A program made the translations under genes and the position numbers. This document shows positions 18,439 to 28,682 of a stretch of 64,000 nt of DNA, piece by piece. The notes beneath the pieces are model-generated. The model saw nothing but the letters and a program-made list of their open reading frames with translations. It did not search any database and was not told the origin of the DNA. Location of the stretch: assembly GCF_004364335.1 (NCBI RefSeq), contig NZ_SOCR01000002.1:124001-188000 (forward strand). The letters run 5' to 3'. Numbering within the stretch: position 1 is the stretch's first letter; each line of letters begins with the position of its first letter. The DNA is from Pseudomonas graminis. Lineage in GTDB: Bacteria > Pseudomonadota > Gammaproteobacteria > Pseudomonadales > Pseudomonadaceae.

Positions 18439-20361
18439 TTACTCCGAATCTTGGCGACCACGCCGGGAAACCGCTTGTGCAAGGAACTCCGAGAACTGGG
18501 CGACCGGCATCGAGCCAAGGTCTGCGCCTTCACGTGTACGCACAGCGACAGTTTGTGTTTCAACCTCCCGATCCCCAATCACGAGGAGATACGGAATTTT
18601 GAGCAACGTATGCTCGCGGATTTTAAAGCCGATCTTTTCATTTCTCAAGTCGGACTTGGCACGGAATCCGCTTTGCGCCAATGTTTTTTCCACCTCAAGG
18701 GCAAAATCAGCCTGTTTATCAGTGATATTCATGATCACTGCTTGAGTCGGAGCAAGCCACGCCGGGAAGGCGCCTTCGTAATGCTCGATCAGGATTCCGA
18801 TGAAGCGCTCGAAGGAGCCAAGAATTGCGCGGTGCAACATGACTGGGTGCTTACGGCCGTTGTCTTCCGACACGAATTCGGCGCCCAGACGGATCGGCAG
18901 GTTGAAATCGAGCTGCAGAGTACCGCATTGCCAGACGCGACCCAAGCAATCCTTGAGAGAAAATTCGATCTTCGGACCATAGAACGCACCTTCGCCCGGT
19001 TGCAGATCGTACGGCAGACCAGCACTGTCAAGGGCTGCAGCCAGTGCGGACTCGGCGCGATCCCACAATTCATCGGAACCGACACGCTTCTCCGGACGGG
19101 TCGACAGCTTCATTTCGATGTCTTTGAAACCGAAATCAGCGTAGACCGCCATGGTCAGCTTGATGAACGCGGCGGATTCAGCCTGCATCTGTTCTTCGGT
19201 GCAGAAGATGTGCGCGTCGTCCTGGGTGAACGCCCGCACGCGCATGATGCCGTGCAGCGCGCCCGAAGGCTCGTTGCGGTGGCAGGCGCCGAATTCTGCC
19301 AGACGCAGCGGCAACTCGCGGTAGCTTTTCAGGCCCTGATTGAACACCTGTACGTGGCACGGGCAGTTCATCGGCTTGATGGCGTAGTCGCGGTTTTCCG
19401 ACTCAGTGGTGAACATGTTCTCGGCGTAGTTGGCCCAGTGGCCGGACTTCTCCCACAGGGAGCGGTCGACGACCTGAGGCGTCTTGATCTCGAGGTAGCC
19501 GTTTTCGCGCTGAGTCTTGCGCATGTACTGCTCGAGAACCTGGTAGAGCGTCCAGCCGTTCGGGTGCCAGAAGACCATGCCCGGCGCTTCTTCCTGGGTA
19601 TGGAACAGGCCCAGACGCTTGCCGATCTTGCGGTGATCGCGTTTTTCGGCTTCTTCGATGCGCTGAATGTAAGCCGCCAGCTGCTTCTTGTCAGCCCACG
19701 CCGTGCCATAAACGCGCTGCAATTGCTCGTTCTTGGCATCGCCGCGCCAGTAGGCGCCGGACAACTTGGTCAGTTTGAATGACTTGAGAAAACGCGTGTT
19801 CGGCACGTGCGGACCGCGGCACATGTCGACGTATTCTTCGTGGTAATACAGGCCCATGGCCTGCTCGTTCGGCATGTCTTCGACCAGACGCAGCTTGTAG
19901 TCTTCGCCACGGGCCGTGAACACTTCGATCACTTCCGCGCGCGGCGTGACCTTCTTGATGACGTCGTAATCCTTTTCGATGAGCTGCTGCATGCGCTGCT
20001 CGATCGCCGCCATGTCGTCCGGTGTAAAAGGACGCTCGTACGCGATGTCGTAGTAGAAGCCGTCATCGATGACCGGGCCGATCACCATCTTTGCAGTCGG
20101 ATAGAGCTGCTTGACGGCATGGCCGACCAGGTGCGCGCAGGAGTGACGAATGATCTCCAGGCCTTCCTGATCCTTGGGGGTGATGATTTGCAGGCTCGCA
20201 TCGGTATCGATGATGTCGCTGGCATCAACCAGTTGACCGTTGACCTTGCCGGCCACGGTGGCTTTGGCCAGGCCTGCACCAATGGACGCTGCAACCTCGG
20301 CAACGGATACCGGGTGATCGAAAGAACGTTGACTGCCGTCGGGAAGAGTAATAGTTGGCAT
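18439..20361 (-). CDS. thrS: Threonine-tRNA ligase
   Basis: ThrRS of 640 residues. Order: TGS domain (1-60, beginning [17 protein letters not shown]), second editing domain with [11 protein letters not shown] (the HxxxH pair that removes mischarged Ser), class II core with [21 protein letters not shown] motif 2 (quoted as [13 protein letters not shown]) and a C-terminal anticodon-binding domain ending RGRQDSE. GGAGG lies five bases before the ATG at 20361; outer starts lack support. The stop codon shares a base with the run of ATT codons at the infC start, so the two genes are tightly coupled. Confidence 0.98.
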   Translation of the reverse strand: MPTITLPDGSQRSFDHPVSVAEVAASIGAGLAKATVAGKVNGQLVDASDIIDTDASLQIITPKDQEGLEIIRHSCAHLVGHAVKQLYPTAKMVIGPVIDDGFYYDIAYERPFTPDDMAAIEQRMQQLIEKDYDVIKKVTPRAEVIEVFTARGEDYKLRLVEDMPNEQAMGLYYHEEYVDMCRGPHVPNTRFLKSFKLTKLSGAYWRGDAKNEQLQRVYGTAWADKKQLAAYIQRIEEAEKRDHRKIGKRLGLFHTQEEAPGMVFWHPNGWTLYQVLEQYMRKTQRENGYLEIKTPQVVDRSLWEKSGHWANYAENMFTTESENRDYAIKPMNCPCHVQVFNQGLKSYRELPLRLAEFGACHRNEPSGALHGIMRVRAFTQDDAHIFCTEEQMQAESAAFIKLTMAVYADFGFKDIEMKLSTRPEKRVGSDELWDRAESALAAALDSAGLPYDLQPGEGAFYGPKIEFSLKDCLGRVWQCGTLQLDFNLPIRLGAEFVSEDNGRKHPVMLHRAILGSFERFIGILIEHYEGAFPAWLAPTQAVIMNITDKQADFALEVEKTLAQSGFRAKSDLRNEKIGFKIREHTLLKIPYLLVIGDREVETQTVAVRTREGADLGSMPVAQFSEFLAQAVSRRGRQDSE

Positions 20362-20759
20362 GGCGCCTCCTCTCCTAGTGGTGACCCCTACCAAAGGTCA
20401 CGTGGGTGGGATAGAGCCAGTACGCGATTCGGTGGTATGCCTGCCTCACAGTGGCAGGAGCCCGAAGGCCAACCTGAAGACCGAACCAGAGTGACTGGAA
20501 CTTACGAAATCGACAGAACTTGCAGCAGGGCAAGGGTGCCCCGCGAGACGCGAGCTAATCTGCAGGCGCGCATGCTATCACAGCGTTACGGCAGGGTCAG
20601 CTAAAGGGTGGGCGGCACCGCACACGGATCAGCAATCGAGCCGAGCCACAGCAGCGCCACGGAACTGGCGCGCGTCGATGACCTCACATTATCGGTAGTA
20701 CACGTTCTGGCCTGACACCTCGACGGCCCAACGACAAAACCGACATAAAGGAATCCACC
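20362..20759. other. thrS leader and intergenic region
   Basis: No gene was found. A stem GTGACC/GGTCAC (20381-20401) sits just before the thrS ribosome site and might serve as a translational operator like that of E. coli thrS, but this is a guess. No T-box or intrinsic terminator is visible. The minus-strand promoter of the translation block should lie here. Confidence 0.4.
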
Positions 20760-21074
20760 ATGAAGCTTCTACGCGTTGCCGCCCTCCTCGCCCCGTTGGC
20801 CCTGACCCTGCCCCTCAGCGCTCATGCCGCGATGGATGCGAAGACCAAGACCAGCTACATGAACGAATGCACCACCGCAGCCACCCAAAGCAACCCATCG
20901 ATGGATGCCAGCGCAGTCAAGGCGCACTGCGAGTGCGGCGCTCAGCAGATCAACCAGAACTTCTCGGACAAGGAGATCGCGTCCCTGAATGACAAAACGA
21001 CGCCTCCCAGTACCGATATGACCTCTCGCCTGCAGGCTGCAGTGAGCAAAAACTGCCTGAATGGCAAAAAATAA
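20760..21074 (+). CDS. Small exported Cys-rich protein (104 aa)
   Basis: A clear signal peptide (MKLLRVAALLAPLALTLPLS, cleavage after AHA) gives a mature helical protein of about 80 residues with four Cys: NECTTAA, AHCECG and KNCLNGKK. Two disulfides are possible. AAAGGAATCC provides the ribosome site. I recall similar periplasmic proteins in Pseudomonas but no assigned function. It is transcribed away from thrS. Confidence 0.7.
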   Translation: MKLLRVAALLAPLALTLPLSAHAAMDAKTKTSYMNECTTAATQSNPSMDASAVKAHCECGAQQINQNFSDKEIASLNDKTTPPSTDMTSRLQAAVSKNCLNGKK

Positions 21075-21135
21075 AAAATTTACATTTCCTTGATACCCCA
21101 GGCCGGGGTGTAAAGAAACGCGAATCGACTGACGC

Positions 21136-21166
21136 CCTGAACCCCGCGAATTCAGCGGGTTTCAGG
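21136..21166. repeat. Inverted repeat after the exported protein gene
   Basis: CCTGAACCCCGC pairs with GCGGGTTTCAGG (one mismatch) around a seven-base loop. There is no T-run on either side, so it is a possible mRNA-stabilising hairpin or a weak terminator between 21074 and the cold-shock gene. Confidence 0.5.
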
Positions 21167-21371
21167 CCTGATGAAAGGGGTCGATGCCAAGCGCGACAAT
21201 GGGGCTGAACAGGCCCCAAAGGCCCATTTGGAGCGTTATATCGAGTCTGCTGACGCAAAGTTCTAATTGAAAAAGTCCAGCATTCACACAATTCGACTAT
21301 GATAGCGCTCGTGTGCCCAGTTGGCCTGAGCAACACAGCACTACTGAAAATTATGTTCCTGGAGATACACC

Positions 21372-21584
21372 ATGTCTAATCGCCAATCCGGCACCGTAAA
21401 ATGGTTCAACGATGAAAAAGGCTTCGGCTTCATCACCCCACAGGGTGGCGGCGACGACCTTTTTGTACATTTCAAAGCCATTGAATCCGACGGTTTCAAA
21501 AGCTTGAAAGAAGGCCAGACTGTTTCCTTCGTGGCTGAGAAAGGCCAAAAGGGCATGCAAGCTGCTCAGGTTCGCGCGGAGTAA
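21372..21584 (+). CDS. Cold-shock protein, CspA/CapB family
   Basis: A 70-residue nucleic acid-binding beta barrel acting as an RNA chaperone. Both RNA-binding motifs are intact: [14 protein letters not shown] (RNP1) and [10 protein letters not shown] (RNP2). GGAG precedes the ATG. About 300 bases of upstream non-coding sequence allow for the long structured leader common to cold-shock genes, and a strong terminator follows. It is closest to the capA/capB-like group of Pseudomonas; I cannot tell which paralogue. Confidence 0.94.
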   Translation: MSNRQSGTVKWFNDEKGFGFITPQGGGDDLFVHFKAIESDGFKSLKEGQTVSFVAEKGQKGMQAAQVRAE

Positions 21585-21597
21585 TCCAAGCGATCTG

Positions 21598-21627
21598 AAA
21601 AAACCCCGTCACTGACGGGGTTTTTTT
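21598..21627 (+). terminator. Rho-independent terminator of the cold-shock gene
   Basis: Stem AAACCCCGTCA / TGACGGGGTTT with a minimal loop and a T7 tail, 13 bases past the stop. Confidence 0.93.
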
Positions 21628-21655
21628 ATGCCTGCGATTTCATCTTGCGGTGACG

Positions 21656-21994
21656 TTACCCGCAATTGACGCGGTTGACCGTCCCTGAATCATCGGTGTT
21701 CAGGTTCAGACGGTCCGAGCGGTATTCCAGCGTCACGATGTCATTGGGCCCGAGCACTCTGGCCGTCTGCGCGCCGGCCTTGGCCTTCGCCTGATCGAGC
21801 AATGCAGCTGACGCCGGCTTGCCGACAGCAAACTGCACCGCTGCCGCATCACAACGGGCATAACCACCAGCGGAACTGACCGGGGAACTGGCGGCGCCGT
21901 CCTCAGGCTGGCTCGATGACTCCGACGTGCTGCTGCAACCGGCCAGCAGCGCTGCGGCGAGCACCAGACCCGATGATGCGTATTTCCAGGGCAT
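21656..21994 (-). CDS. Lipoprotein with I78-type peptidase inhibitor domain
   Basis: The lipobox LLAGC lies at about residue 20. After a Ser/Pro-rich linker the mature domain carries the I78 pattern: ARCDAAAVQFAVGKPAS, ARVLGPNDIVTLEYRSDRLN and VNRVNCG, with two Cys that likely pair. I78 proteins resemble potato-type small serine protease inhibitors and may protect the envelope from proteases. AGGAG precedes the ATG. Single-gene unit convergent with the cold-shock gene. Confidence 0.8.
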   Translation of the reverse strand: MPWKYASSGLVLAAALLAGCSSTSESSSQPEDGAASSPVSSAGGYARCDAAAVQFAVGKPASAALLDQAKAKAGAQTARVLGPNDIVTLEYRSDRLNLNTDDSGTVNRVNCG

Positions 21995-22200
21995 ACAATC
22001 TCCTAACGTTTATCTAAAGCAGAACCTCTGCGACAGCGGTCTGGCGGCTTCGTTTCGCCACGCGTAAGCCAAGGCAGGCACACCACCCCTGTCGAGGACA
22101 GCGCAGGAGTCTGCCCCAGGCATCACCCTCCCGGCGCATTCAATCGTGACAAAACGTTAAAACCGCACCCGCAGGACGCGTTGAACAGGACGGGCGCGAC

Positions 22201-22506
22201 TCAATAGACGTCGACGTAATCCGTGGTCGGGTTGGCCCAATTATCACGCAGCGCGTTGAAGATCTGCGTCACCCACACGGCATCGCTGGCAGCCACCGGG
22301 CCCACGCAACCTGAGCCGGCGGCCCAGGTTTCCAGGCGAAACAGCAAACCGCCGATGTCCACGCCGCCCACTGCGTCGCTGGAAATCCACGCGCGACCGT
22401 CGCGACCGACACGCAGCTGGTTGTGCGCGCCATCCCGTGCGGCTGCAATCATTTGCCGGACAGCATCATGGGTGAAGGAGTCGGGGTCGTTCAGATCGAT
22501 AGACAC
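22201..22506 (-). CDS. Hypothetical protein (101 aa)
   Basis: Soluble protein that starts with GTG (MSIDLNDPDSFTHDAVRQMI) and ends NPTTDYVDVY; AAGGTAC serves as ribosome site. It contains a region LRVGRDGRAWISSDAVGG. No signal peptide and no membrane helix. It lies 63 bases downstream of the nucleoside hydrolase gene on the same strand, so it may be the last gene of the ribose operon. Family and role unknown. Confidence 0.68.
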   Translation of the reverse strand: MSIDLNDPDSFTHDAVRQMIAAARDGAHNQLRVGRDGRAWISSDAVGGVDIGGLLFRLETWAAGSGCVGPVAASDAVWVTQIFNALRDNWANPTTDYVDVY

Positions 22507-22569
22507 GGCTTTGTACCTTGATTGCTCTGCGCTGTGCAGCTGGATGCCACGCAGCGCCGCACTGATGAT

Positions 22570-23598
22570 TTACTTCAAAAGACCCAGGCGCTGAGTCAAC
22601 AGATCGAAAAAGCCCTGAGCATCGCCGTTTTCAACCCAGAACACATTCTTGTCGTGAGCGAGGGTGTCGTACCAGTCGGCAATGGTCTGGCCGTGGGTAA
22701 CGCCTTCGCGGTTGTCGATCACCAGATTGACTTGTCTGCCACTGAACAGCTCCGGCTTGATCAGCCAGGCAATCACGCTCGCATCATGGACCGGCCCGCC
22801 GGGCAGCCCGTAATGGACCATGTCAGCCTTGACGTACTCATTGAGGATGTCACTGACCAGCTTGCCAGCCTCGTTGTTCAGACCATCGATCTGCTTGAGG
22901 CGCGCTTCGCTGGTGAGGATCTTGTGGGTGACATCCAGCGGCACATAGGTCAGCTTCACACCGCTGGCCAGCACCACCTTCGCCGCGTCGGGGTCGGCGT
23001 AGATGTTGAACTCCGCCACCGGGGTGATGTTGCCGCCGTTGAAGTGGGCGCCGCCCATCACCACGACTTCCTTGATGCCCTGTGTGATCTCCGGGGCCTG
23101 AATCAGCGCGAGCGCCAGGTTTGTCTGCGGCCCGAGCATGGCGATGGTGATGCTGTGGGGCGCAGCTTTTCGCAGGGTGTCGACCAGGTACTGCACGGCA
23201 TTGCCTTCAGCCAACGGTTGCTTCGGCTCATGCACTTCTACGCCGGGCAGGCCTTCCTTGCCGTGGATGTTCTCGGCGTAGATCGGCGTGCGCACCAGCG
23301 GGCGGCCTGCACCGGCGTAAACCGGCACCTCTTCCCGACCAGCCCACTCCCGTGCCAGCCGGGCATTGCGCGAGGTCTTGTCGATGCGCACGTTGCCCGC
23401 CACGGTGGTAATCGCCATGACATTCAGTTCTTGCGGCGACGCCAGTGCCAGCAGTAAAGCGACAACGTCGTCGGCGCCTGGGTCGGTGTCGATGATCACG
23501 TCGCGCTTCTCGGCGGCATGCACCGACGTGGCGGATAAAATGGCCAACAGCGCGGCACTCCTGATCAGTCCGGTGAAAAAATGACGTTGTGTCTTCAT
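22570..23598 (-). CDS. Exported inosine-uridine-type nucleoside hydrolase
   Basis: Nucleoside hydrolases split ribonucleosides into base and ribose. The N-terminal Asp cluster IDTDPGADDVVALLLAL is the Ca2+-binding signature, and AEFNIYADPDAAKVV and GPVHDASVIAWL supply further active-site residues. Unlike cytosolic family members it has a signal peptide (ILSATSVHAAEK, cleavage near residue 29), so it should act in the periplasm. It follows rbsD by 42 bases, which suggests that ribose released outside the membrane is taken up by RbsABC. AAGGAG precedes the ATG. Length (342 aa) is normal. Confidence 0.92.
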   Translation of the reverse strand: MKTQRHFFTGLIRSAALLAILSATSVHAAEKRDVIIDTDPGADDVVALLLALASPQELNVMAITTVAGNVRIDKTSRNARLAREWAGREEVPVYAGAGRPLVRTPIYAENIHGKEGLPGVEVHEPKQPLAEGNAVQYLVDTLRKAAPHSITIAMLGPQTNLALALIQAPEITQGIKEVVVMGGAHFNGGNITPVAEFNIYADPDAAKVVLASGVKLTYVPLDVTHKILTSEARLKQIDGLNNEAGKLVSDILNEYVKADMVHYGLPGGPVHDASVIAWLIKPELFSGRQVNLVIDNREGVTHGQTIADWYDTLAHDKNVFWVENGDAQGFFDLLTQRLGLLK

Positions 23599-23640
23599 GG
23601 GAACTCCTTGTTCCTTAATGCTAAATCTGAAAGAGGGGCG

Positions 23641-24045
23641 TTAAAAAACCACACCCGCCACCAGCGCGATGTTGGTGTACGGCTGGCATTCGCCGGTGCG
23701 GATGATAGCCCGAGCGCCACGACTCAGCTGTTTCAAGGCGTCATGACTCATCAGGCGCTGCTCTCCGAGGCTGCCCGAAGTATGCAAGCTCGAAACGGTG
23801 GCCAGCGCTGGCGGCTGTTTCGACAGCATCTCTTCGGCGAGGACATGACTCTCGACCTGCATTTCAGTCAGCACCACATTCAGCACGCTGAGGAAATCGG
23901 GCACGCCGTGGGTCAGCGCCAGATCGATCAGTTCGACGCCGGCCGGCACAGGCATGCCTGCATCGACGATCATCAGGATGTCGCCGTGGCCGAGGGACGC
24001 GATGGCGCGGGACAAGGCAATGTTGAGCAAGGGTGTCTTTTTCAT
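23641..24045 (-). CDS. rbsD: D-ribose pyranase
   Basis: RbsD interconverts beta-pyranose and furanose ribose, supplying the furanose form for ribokinase. The 134-residue protein begins [20 protein letters not shown]; the catalytic His is in GHGD, and the C-terminus has [20 protein letters not shown], the family signature. It overlaps rbsK by four bases (ATGA). Confidence 0.96.
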   Translation of the reverse strand: MKKTPLLNIALSRAIASLGHGDILMIVDAGMPVPAGVELIDLALTHGVPDFLSVLNVVLTEMQVESHVLAEEMLSKQPPALATVSSLHTSGSLGEQRLMSHDALKQLSRGARAIIRTGECQPYTNIALVAGVVF

Positions 24046-24974
24046 GATTGATGCGCCTCTGCTGCAGAGGCCTGAACCTCGGCAAAAGTGGGAATGGAAG
24101 GCTGCGCGCCGGAACGGGTCACCGACAGCGCCGCTGCGACCTGACCGAAGCGAATGGCTTCTGATTCAGATTTGCCATCGGCCAGTGCCGCCGCAAAACC
24201 GCCGACAAAGGTATCGCCTGCCGCCGTGGTGTCAACCGGTCTGACCTTGGGCGCTTGGAAGTGCTCGGAGCGCGACGAGCTGGCGAACAAGGCGCCGTGC
24301 TCGCCCAGCGTGATGATGACTTTGCTGACGCCCGCGGCGAGCAATGCCGAAGCGGCGGCGTCTGCGCTGGCGGTGCTGTCCACGGGCAGACCGGTCAATG
24401 CAGTGGCTTCGCTTTCATTGGGGATCAAATAATCGATCCAGGCGAACCATTCGGCCGGCAGCGGGCCACTGGCCGGCGCCGGGTTGAGGATGACGGTCTT
24501 GCCCAGTTCGTGGCCGCGCTTGAGCACGTGGCCGACAGTGTCGAGCGGCACTTCAAGCTGGCAGATGATGACTTCGGCCCCGGACAGCAATGCATCGAAG
24601 CTGTCCACCACGGACGCAGTGACGTGGCCGTTGCCGCCGGCGACGATAACGATGGCGTTCTGGCTGCTGTCATCGACGACGATCAGCGCGACGCCGGTGG
24701 ACTCGCCGCCGATGCGGGTCACTGCCTGGCAATCGATGCCTTCAGCCAGCAGCGCGGTGCGAAGCTGTTCGCCATAGGCGTCATCGCCGACGCAACCGAT
24801 CATGGCGACACTGGCGCCCAGTCGTGCTGCCGCCACGGCCTGATTGGCACCCTTGCCGCCCGGCACGGTGACGAACGACTGCCCGGCCAGGGTTTCTCCG
24901 GCCCGGGGCAAACGCGGCGCACGCGTCACCAGGTCCATGTTCAGGCTGCCCACTATCACTACTTTTGCTTGCAT
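24042..24974 (-). CDS. rbsK: Ribokinase
   Basis: Phosphorylates ribose at O5. The 310-residue PfkB-type protein shows the N-terminal substrate motif [35 protein letters not shown], and the C-terminal catalytic signature [17 protein letters not shown] with the catalytic Asp. It is 47 bases after rbsR and overlaps rbsD, in line with a single mRNA. Confidence 0.97.
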   Translation of the reverse strand: MQAKVVIVGSLNMDLVTRAPRLPRAGETLAGQSFVTVPGGKGANQAVAAARLGASVAMIGCVGDDAYGEQLRTALLAEGIDCQAVTRIGGESTGVALIVVDDSSQNAIVIVAGGNGHVTASVVDSFDALLSGAEVIICQLEVPLDTVGHVLKRGHELGKTVILNPAPASGPLPAEWFAWIDYLIPNESEATALTGLPVDSTASADAAASALLAAGVSKVIITLGEHGALFASSSRSEHFQAPKVRPVDTTAAGDTFVGGFAAALADGKSESEAIRFGQVAAALSVTRSGAQPSIPTFAEVQASAAEAHQS

Positions 24975-25021
24975 GACGTCTACTCTTCAGAACGCTTTTC
25001 AGACCGGGCGGAGCGCTCGGC

Positions 25022-26044
25022 TTAACGAAATTCGGTAAATGCTTGGGGTGGAGGTGCGGTGGATTCTCGCAGCACGATACTCGGTGCAACAATCAGATGT
25101 TCAACTGAGGTTTCGCCCCGCGCCGAGATCCGTCGCAGCAGCATTTCGGCAGCGCGCTCGCCCAGTTGCAGAATGGATTGGCCGACGGTGGTCAGGGCCG
25201 GGTAAACGTATTGGCTCATCTGGATGTCGTCGAAGCCGATGACCGACAGGTCCGCCGGCACCCGCACGTTACGCTCGGCGGCCGCACGCAACACGCCGAT
25301 GCCGACCATGTCGTTGGCCGCGAAAATCGCCGTCGGCGGATCCTCCTCCAGCAGCTTGACCGCCGCGAGATAGCCACTGGGGCCGGTGAAATCGCTTTCC
25401 ACCACCCAGCTCTCCGGCACATCCACCGAGGCTTCCTGCATGGCGCGGTGATACCCCGCCAGACGCATCTTCGCCACGCTGGTTTGCGCCGGGCCGCAAA
25501 TACAGGCGATGTGACGGTGGCCGAGGGACAGCAGATGCGACGTCGCCAGGTACGCGCCCAGCTCATGGTCGATGCGCACCAGATCAGCCGTCACGCCATC
25601 CAGGTCGCGGTCAACGATGACCAAAGGCGTGCGCACAGCAGACAGGCCCTCGACGAGGCTGTCACCGCCGCCTACCGACGACACGATCAGGCCGTCAACG
25701 CGTTTCTCCAAGAGCACACGCAGATAGCTGCGCTGCTTGTCGGGGTTGTCATCGGAATTGCAGAGGATCACGCAGAAGCCGTTGCGCTCGCAGTAATCTT
25801 CGATGCCCCGGGCCAGTTCGGCGAAGTACGGGTTGATGCCGTTGGGAATCAGCAGGCCGATGGTTGCCGTGGCCTTGGCCTTGAGCGACCGCGCGACGGC
25901 GCTGGGCACATAGTCGAGCTGCACGATGGCGGCCTCGACCTTCTTGCGCACTTCTTCGCTGACCGGTCGGGTGCGGTTAACGACATGAGACACCGTGGTG
26001 TAGGAAATCCCGGCAATCGCCGCTACATCCTTGATGGTTGCCAT
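25022..26044 (-). CDS. rbsR: LacI-family ribose operon repressor
   Basis: The helix-turn-helix and hinge are at the N-terminus ([20 protein letters not shown], then [18 protein letters not shown]), followed by a periplasmic-binding-protein-like domain for the effector ([20 protein letters not shown]). 340 residues is usual. It begins one base after the rbsC stop, so it is within the operon and regulates itself; the palindrome at 29712 is its probable operator. Confidence 0.95.
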   Translation of the reverse strand: MATIKDVAAIAGISYTTVSHVVNRTRPVSEEVRKKVEAAIVQLDYVPSAVARSLKAKATATIGLLIPNGINPYFAELARGIEDYCERNGFCVILCNSDDNPDKQRSYLRVLLEKRVDGLIVSSVGGGDSLVEGLSAVRTPLVIVDRDLDGVTADLVRIDHELGAYLATSHLLSLGHRHIACICGPAQTSVAKMRLAGYHRAMQEASVDVPESWVVESDFTGPSGYLAAVKLLEEDPPTAIFAANDMVGIGVLRAAAERNVRVPADLSVIGFDDIQMSQYVYPALTTVGQSILQLGERAAEMLLRRISARGETSVEHLIVAPSIVLRESTAPPPQAFTEFR

Positions 26045-26045
26045 G

Positions 26046-27041
26046 TCAGCCGCGCCGCCGCGCGCGATTGCTGCGGTAGGTATCGAGGACCACTGCGACG
26101 ACGATCACCGCACCGGTGATGATGCGTTTGGTCGGCTCGGTTGCACCGATCTGCGCCAGGCCAGCGGCCAGCACCGAAATGATCAGCACGCCGAAGAAGG
26201 TGCTGATCACCGAACCCCGCCCGCCCATCAGGCTGGTGCCGCCAATGACCACCGCCGCAATCACTTGCAGTTCAAGGCCCGAGCCGGCGTTAGGGTCAGC
26301 GGCTTCCAGGCGTGAAATCTGGAACAGCGCAGCAACGCCCGCCAGCAGGCCCATCAGCGAGAACACGAGGATCTTGTACGGCTTGGGATTGATGCCCGCC
26401 AGACGCACGGCTTCCTCGTTGGTGCCGATGCCGATCAGGTAGCGGCCGAACACGGTGCGCGTCAGCACGGCCTGGGCCGCGAAGATAACGATCAGGGCGA
26501 TGACGAACGACGGCGAGATGCCAAAGGCGAAGGGGTTGGACAACCAGGCGAACGAGTCACCGATGTACGCGGTGCGCGAGTCGGTCAGCTGGTACGCCAC
26601 GCCGCGCGCCATTTCCAGCACGCCGAGGGACACGATGAACGAGGGAATGCGCCACGCTACGGTGATCGAACCGGTCAGCGTACCGGCCGCCGTGGCGCAG
26701 GCGATGCCCAGCAACGCTGACGGGAACACGCCCCAGCCCCAGCCGAGCATGGCGACACTGACCGCCGAGGCCGCCAGGGCCAGCACCGAACCCACCGACA
26801 GGTCGATGCCGCCGATGATCAGGATGAACGTCATGCCCACTGCCAACACCATCAGGTCGGGAATCTGGTTGGCCAGGGTGCTGAAGGTTTCGTACGACAG
26901 GAAATGATCGCTGAGTAACGAGAACAACACGATCATCGCCAGCAATGCGCCTGCCAGCCCCAGGTAAGTGCCCAGGCCGAAGTAGTTGCCGCTGCGCTTG
27001 CCCGGAGACGGCAACGCGGCAGGAGAAGTAGAAGTTTTCAT
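26046..27041 (-). CDS. rbsC: Ribose ABC transporter permease
   Basis: Inner-membrane permease of the CUT2 class with about 8-10 helices over 331 residues. The signature GGIDLSVGSVLALAASAV and VVIGGTSLMGGRGSVISTF are present. Its start codon shares one base with the rbsA stop, so translation is coupled. The cytoplasmic N-tail includes KRSGNYFGLG. Confidence 0.96.
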   Translation of the reverse strand: MKTSTSPAALPSPGKRSGNYFGLGTYLGLAGALLAMIVLFSLLSDHFLSYETFSTLANQIPDLMVLAVGMTFILIIGGIDLSVGSVLALAASAVSVAMLGWGWGVFPSALLGIACATAAGTLTGSITVAWRIPSFIVSLGVLEMARGVAYQLTDSRTAYIGDSFAWLSNPFAFGISPSFVIALIVIFAAQAVLTRTVFGRYLIGIGTNEEAVRLAGINPKPYKILVFSLMGLLAGVAALFQISRLEAADPNAGSGLELQVIAAVVIGGTSLMGGRGSVISTFFGVLIISVLAAGLAQIGATEPTKRIITGAVIVVAVVLDTYRSNRARRRG

Positions 27042-28591
27042 CAGTCAATCCTGGGCGCGGCTTCAGACAGCAGCGCGTCACGTTTTTGATAGCCCGCGAA
27101 GGCAGCGGCAAGCAGTTCGTCCTGGGTCCAGGTGTCGCGCTCGAAGGTGTCGATCAGGCGTCCGGCAGACAGCACGCCGATGCGGTCGCAGATCAGCATC
27201 AGCTCGCGCAGATCACTGGAGACGACCACCAGCGCGCTGCCCTGACGGGTCAGTTCACCCAGCAGCGCATAGATGTCAAACTTGGCGCCGACGTCTATGC
27301 CGCGCGTGGGCTCGTCGAACAACATCACCTGGCAGTCACGCTCCAGCCAGCGGCCGATCACGACCTTCTGCTGATTGCCCCCCGACAGTTCCGACACCAG
27401 TTGCGTCGGGCTGGAACTGCGAATGCGCATGGCGCCCACTTGGCGCTGAGCCAAGGCGATCTCCGAATTGCCGTTGACCACGCCGGCACTGGAAATGGCT
27501 TCCATGTTGCCCAGGGCGATGTTGGCGCTGATCGATTGCGACAGCAGCAGGCCTTCGCCCTTGCGGTCTTCGGTGATCAAGGCGATGCCATGACCCACGG
27601 CGTCCACCGGCGACTTGATCTGCACACTGCGCAGCGGGCTGCCCACTTCGATGCTGCCGCTGTCGGCCACGTCAGCGCCATAGATCAGCCGCAGCAACTC
27701 GGTACGCCCGGCGCCGATCAGGCCGGAAATCCCGAAGATTTCCCCGGCCCGCACATCGAAGGAAACGTCGCGGACCTTGTCCGAGCGATTAAGGCCTTTG
27801 ACCGACAACGCTACCGCGCCGATCTTGCGCTCGCCCAGGTCGATCTGCTCACCCAGTTCACGGCCGACCATCAGCGTGACCAACTGCTCACTGTTGTAAT
27901 TGGCCATGAAGTCGACGCAGACCAGCTTGCCGTCGCGCAAAACGGCGATGCGCTGGGCAACGCGAGCCAGTTCTTCCAGGCGATGGGAGATGTAGATGAT
28001 GGAAACGCCCCGGTCCTGCAGGCGGGTGATCTGCTCGAAGAGCATTTCCACCTCGCGGGCCGTTAGCATCGCCGTCGGCTCGTCGAGGATCAGCACGTGG
28101 CAGTCGCCGATCAGGTTGCGGGCGATTTCGACCATCTGCTGATGGCCGATGCCCAGTTCGCTGACCAGTGTGTCCGGGTCGATGGCCTCCAGGCCGACCT
28201 GGGCCATGGCTTTGATCGCATCTTCGCGCAGCTTGCGGCGATTGATGAAACCGGCGCGGCTGGGCAGGTTGTCGAGAAACAGGTTTTCCGCCACCGACAG
28301 TGTTGGCAGCAGATTAAGTTCTTGCATGACCATGCGCACGCCGAGCTTCTCGGCCTGGGTGCGACTGGCAGGCTGGTAGGGTTGCCCCTGAAATTGCATC
28401 TGGCCGGTGGTCGGTGTGACCAGCCCGCCGATGATTTTCGACAGCGTGCTTTTGCCGGCGCCGTTTTCCCCGGTCAAGGCCAGCACTTCCCCGCGCATCA
28501 GCGTCAGGTCGATGTCACCGAGTACGGGTTGGGCGTAGGTTTTGCCAATACCACTGACAGATAGAACAGCGGCCTGAGCAGACGCTGACAT
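27041..28591 (-). CDS. rbsA: Ribose ABC transporter ATP-binding protein
   Basis: Double ATPase of about 516 residues. The first domain has Walker A GENGAGKSTLSKII and Walker B HVLILDEPTAML; the second has the degenerate P-loop GLIGAGRTELLRLIYG, signature LSGGNQQKVVIGRWL and MLFDEPTRGIDVG. This pattern is normal for sugar CUT2 transporters such as RbsA, MglA and XylG. The ATG at 28591 follows GGAG; a GTG four codons upstream is less likely. Confidence 0.96.
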   Translation of the reverse strand: MSASAQAAVLSVSGIGKTYAQPVLGDIDLTLMRGEVLALTGENGAGKSTLSKIIGGLVTPTTGQMQFQGQPYQPASRTQAEKLGVRMVMQELNLLPTLSVAENLFLDNLPSRAGFINRRKLREDAIKAMAQVGLEAIDPDTLVSELGIGHQQMVEIARNLIGDCHVLILDEPTAMLTAREVEMLFEQITRLQDRGVSIIYISHRLEELARVAQRIAVLRDGKLVCVDFMANYNSEQLVTLMVGRELGEQIDLGERKIGAVALSVKGLNRSDKVRDVSFDVRAGEIFGISGLIGAGRTELLRLIYGADVADSGSIEVGSPLRSVQIKSPVDAVGHGIALITEDRKGEGLLLSQSISANIALGNMEAISSAGVVNGNSEIALAQRQVGAMRIRSSSPTQLVSELSGGNQQKVVIGRWLERDCQVMLFDEPTRGIDVGAKFDIYALLGELTRQGSALVVVSSDLRELMLICDRIGVLSAGRLIDTFERDTWTQDELLAAAFAGYQKRDALLSEAAPRID

Positions 28592-28682
28592 AACGATCTC
28601 CACGCACCTGCCCTCGCGGGCAGGCGGTACATATTTGGAAAACTGCGGGTTTGGAATGTATTGACTGAAAGACCAGACCGGC

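Noticed and set aside
18451..19782. 443-codon open frame opposite thrS
   Set aside because: Antisense shadow; thrS motifs are complete.
20362..20759. T-box or other riboswitch before thrS
   Set aside because: No specifier/antiterminator pattern and no terminator; T-boxes are not expected in Pseudomonas. Only a short stem near the ribosome site is visible.
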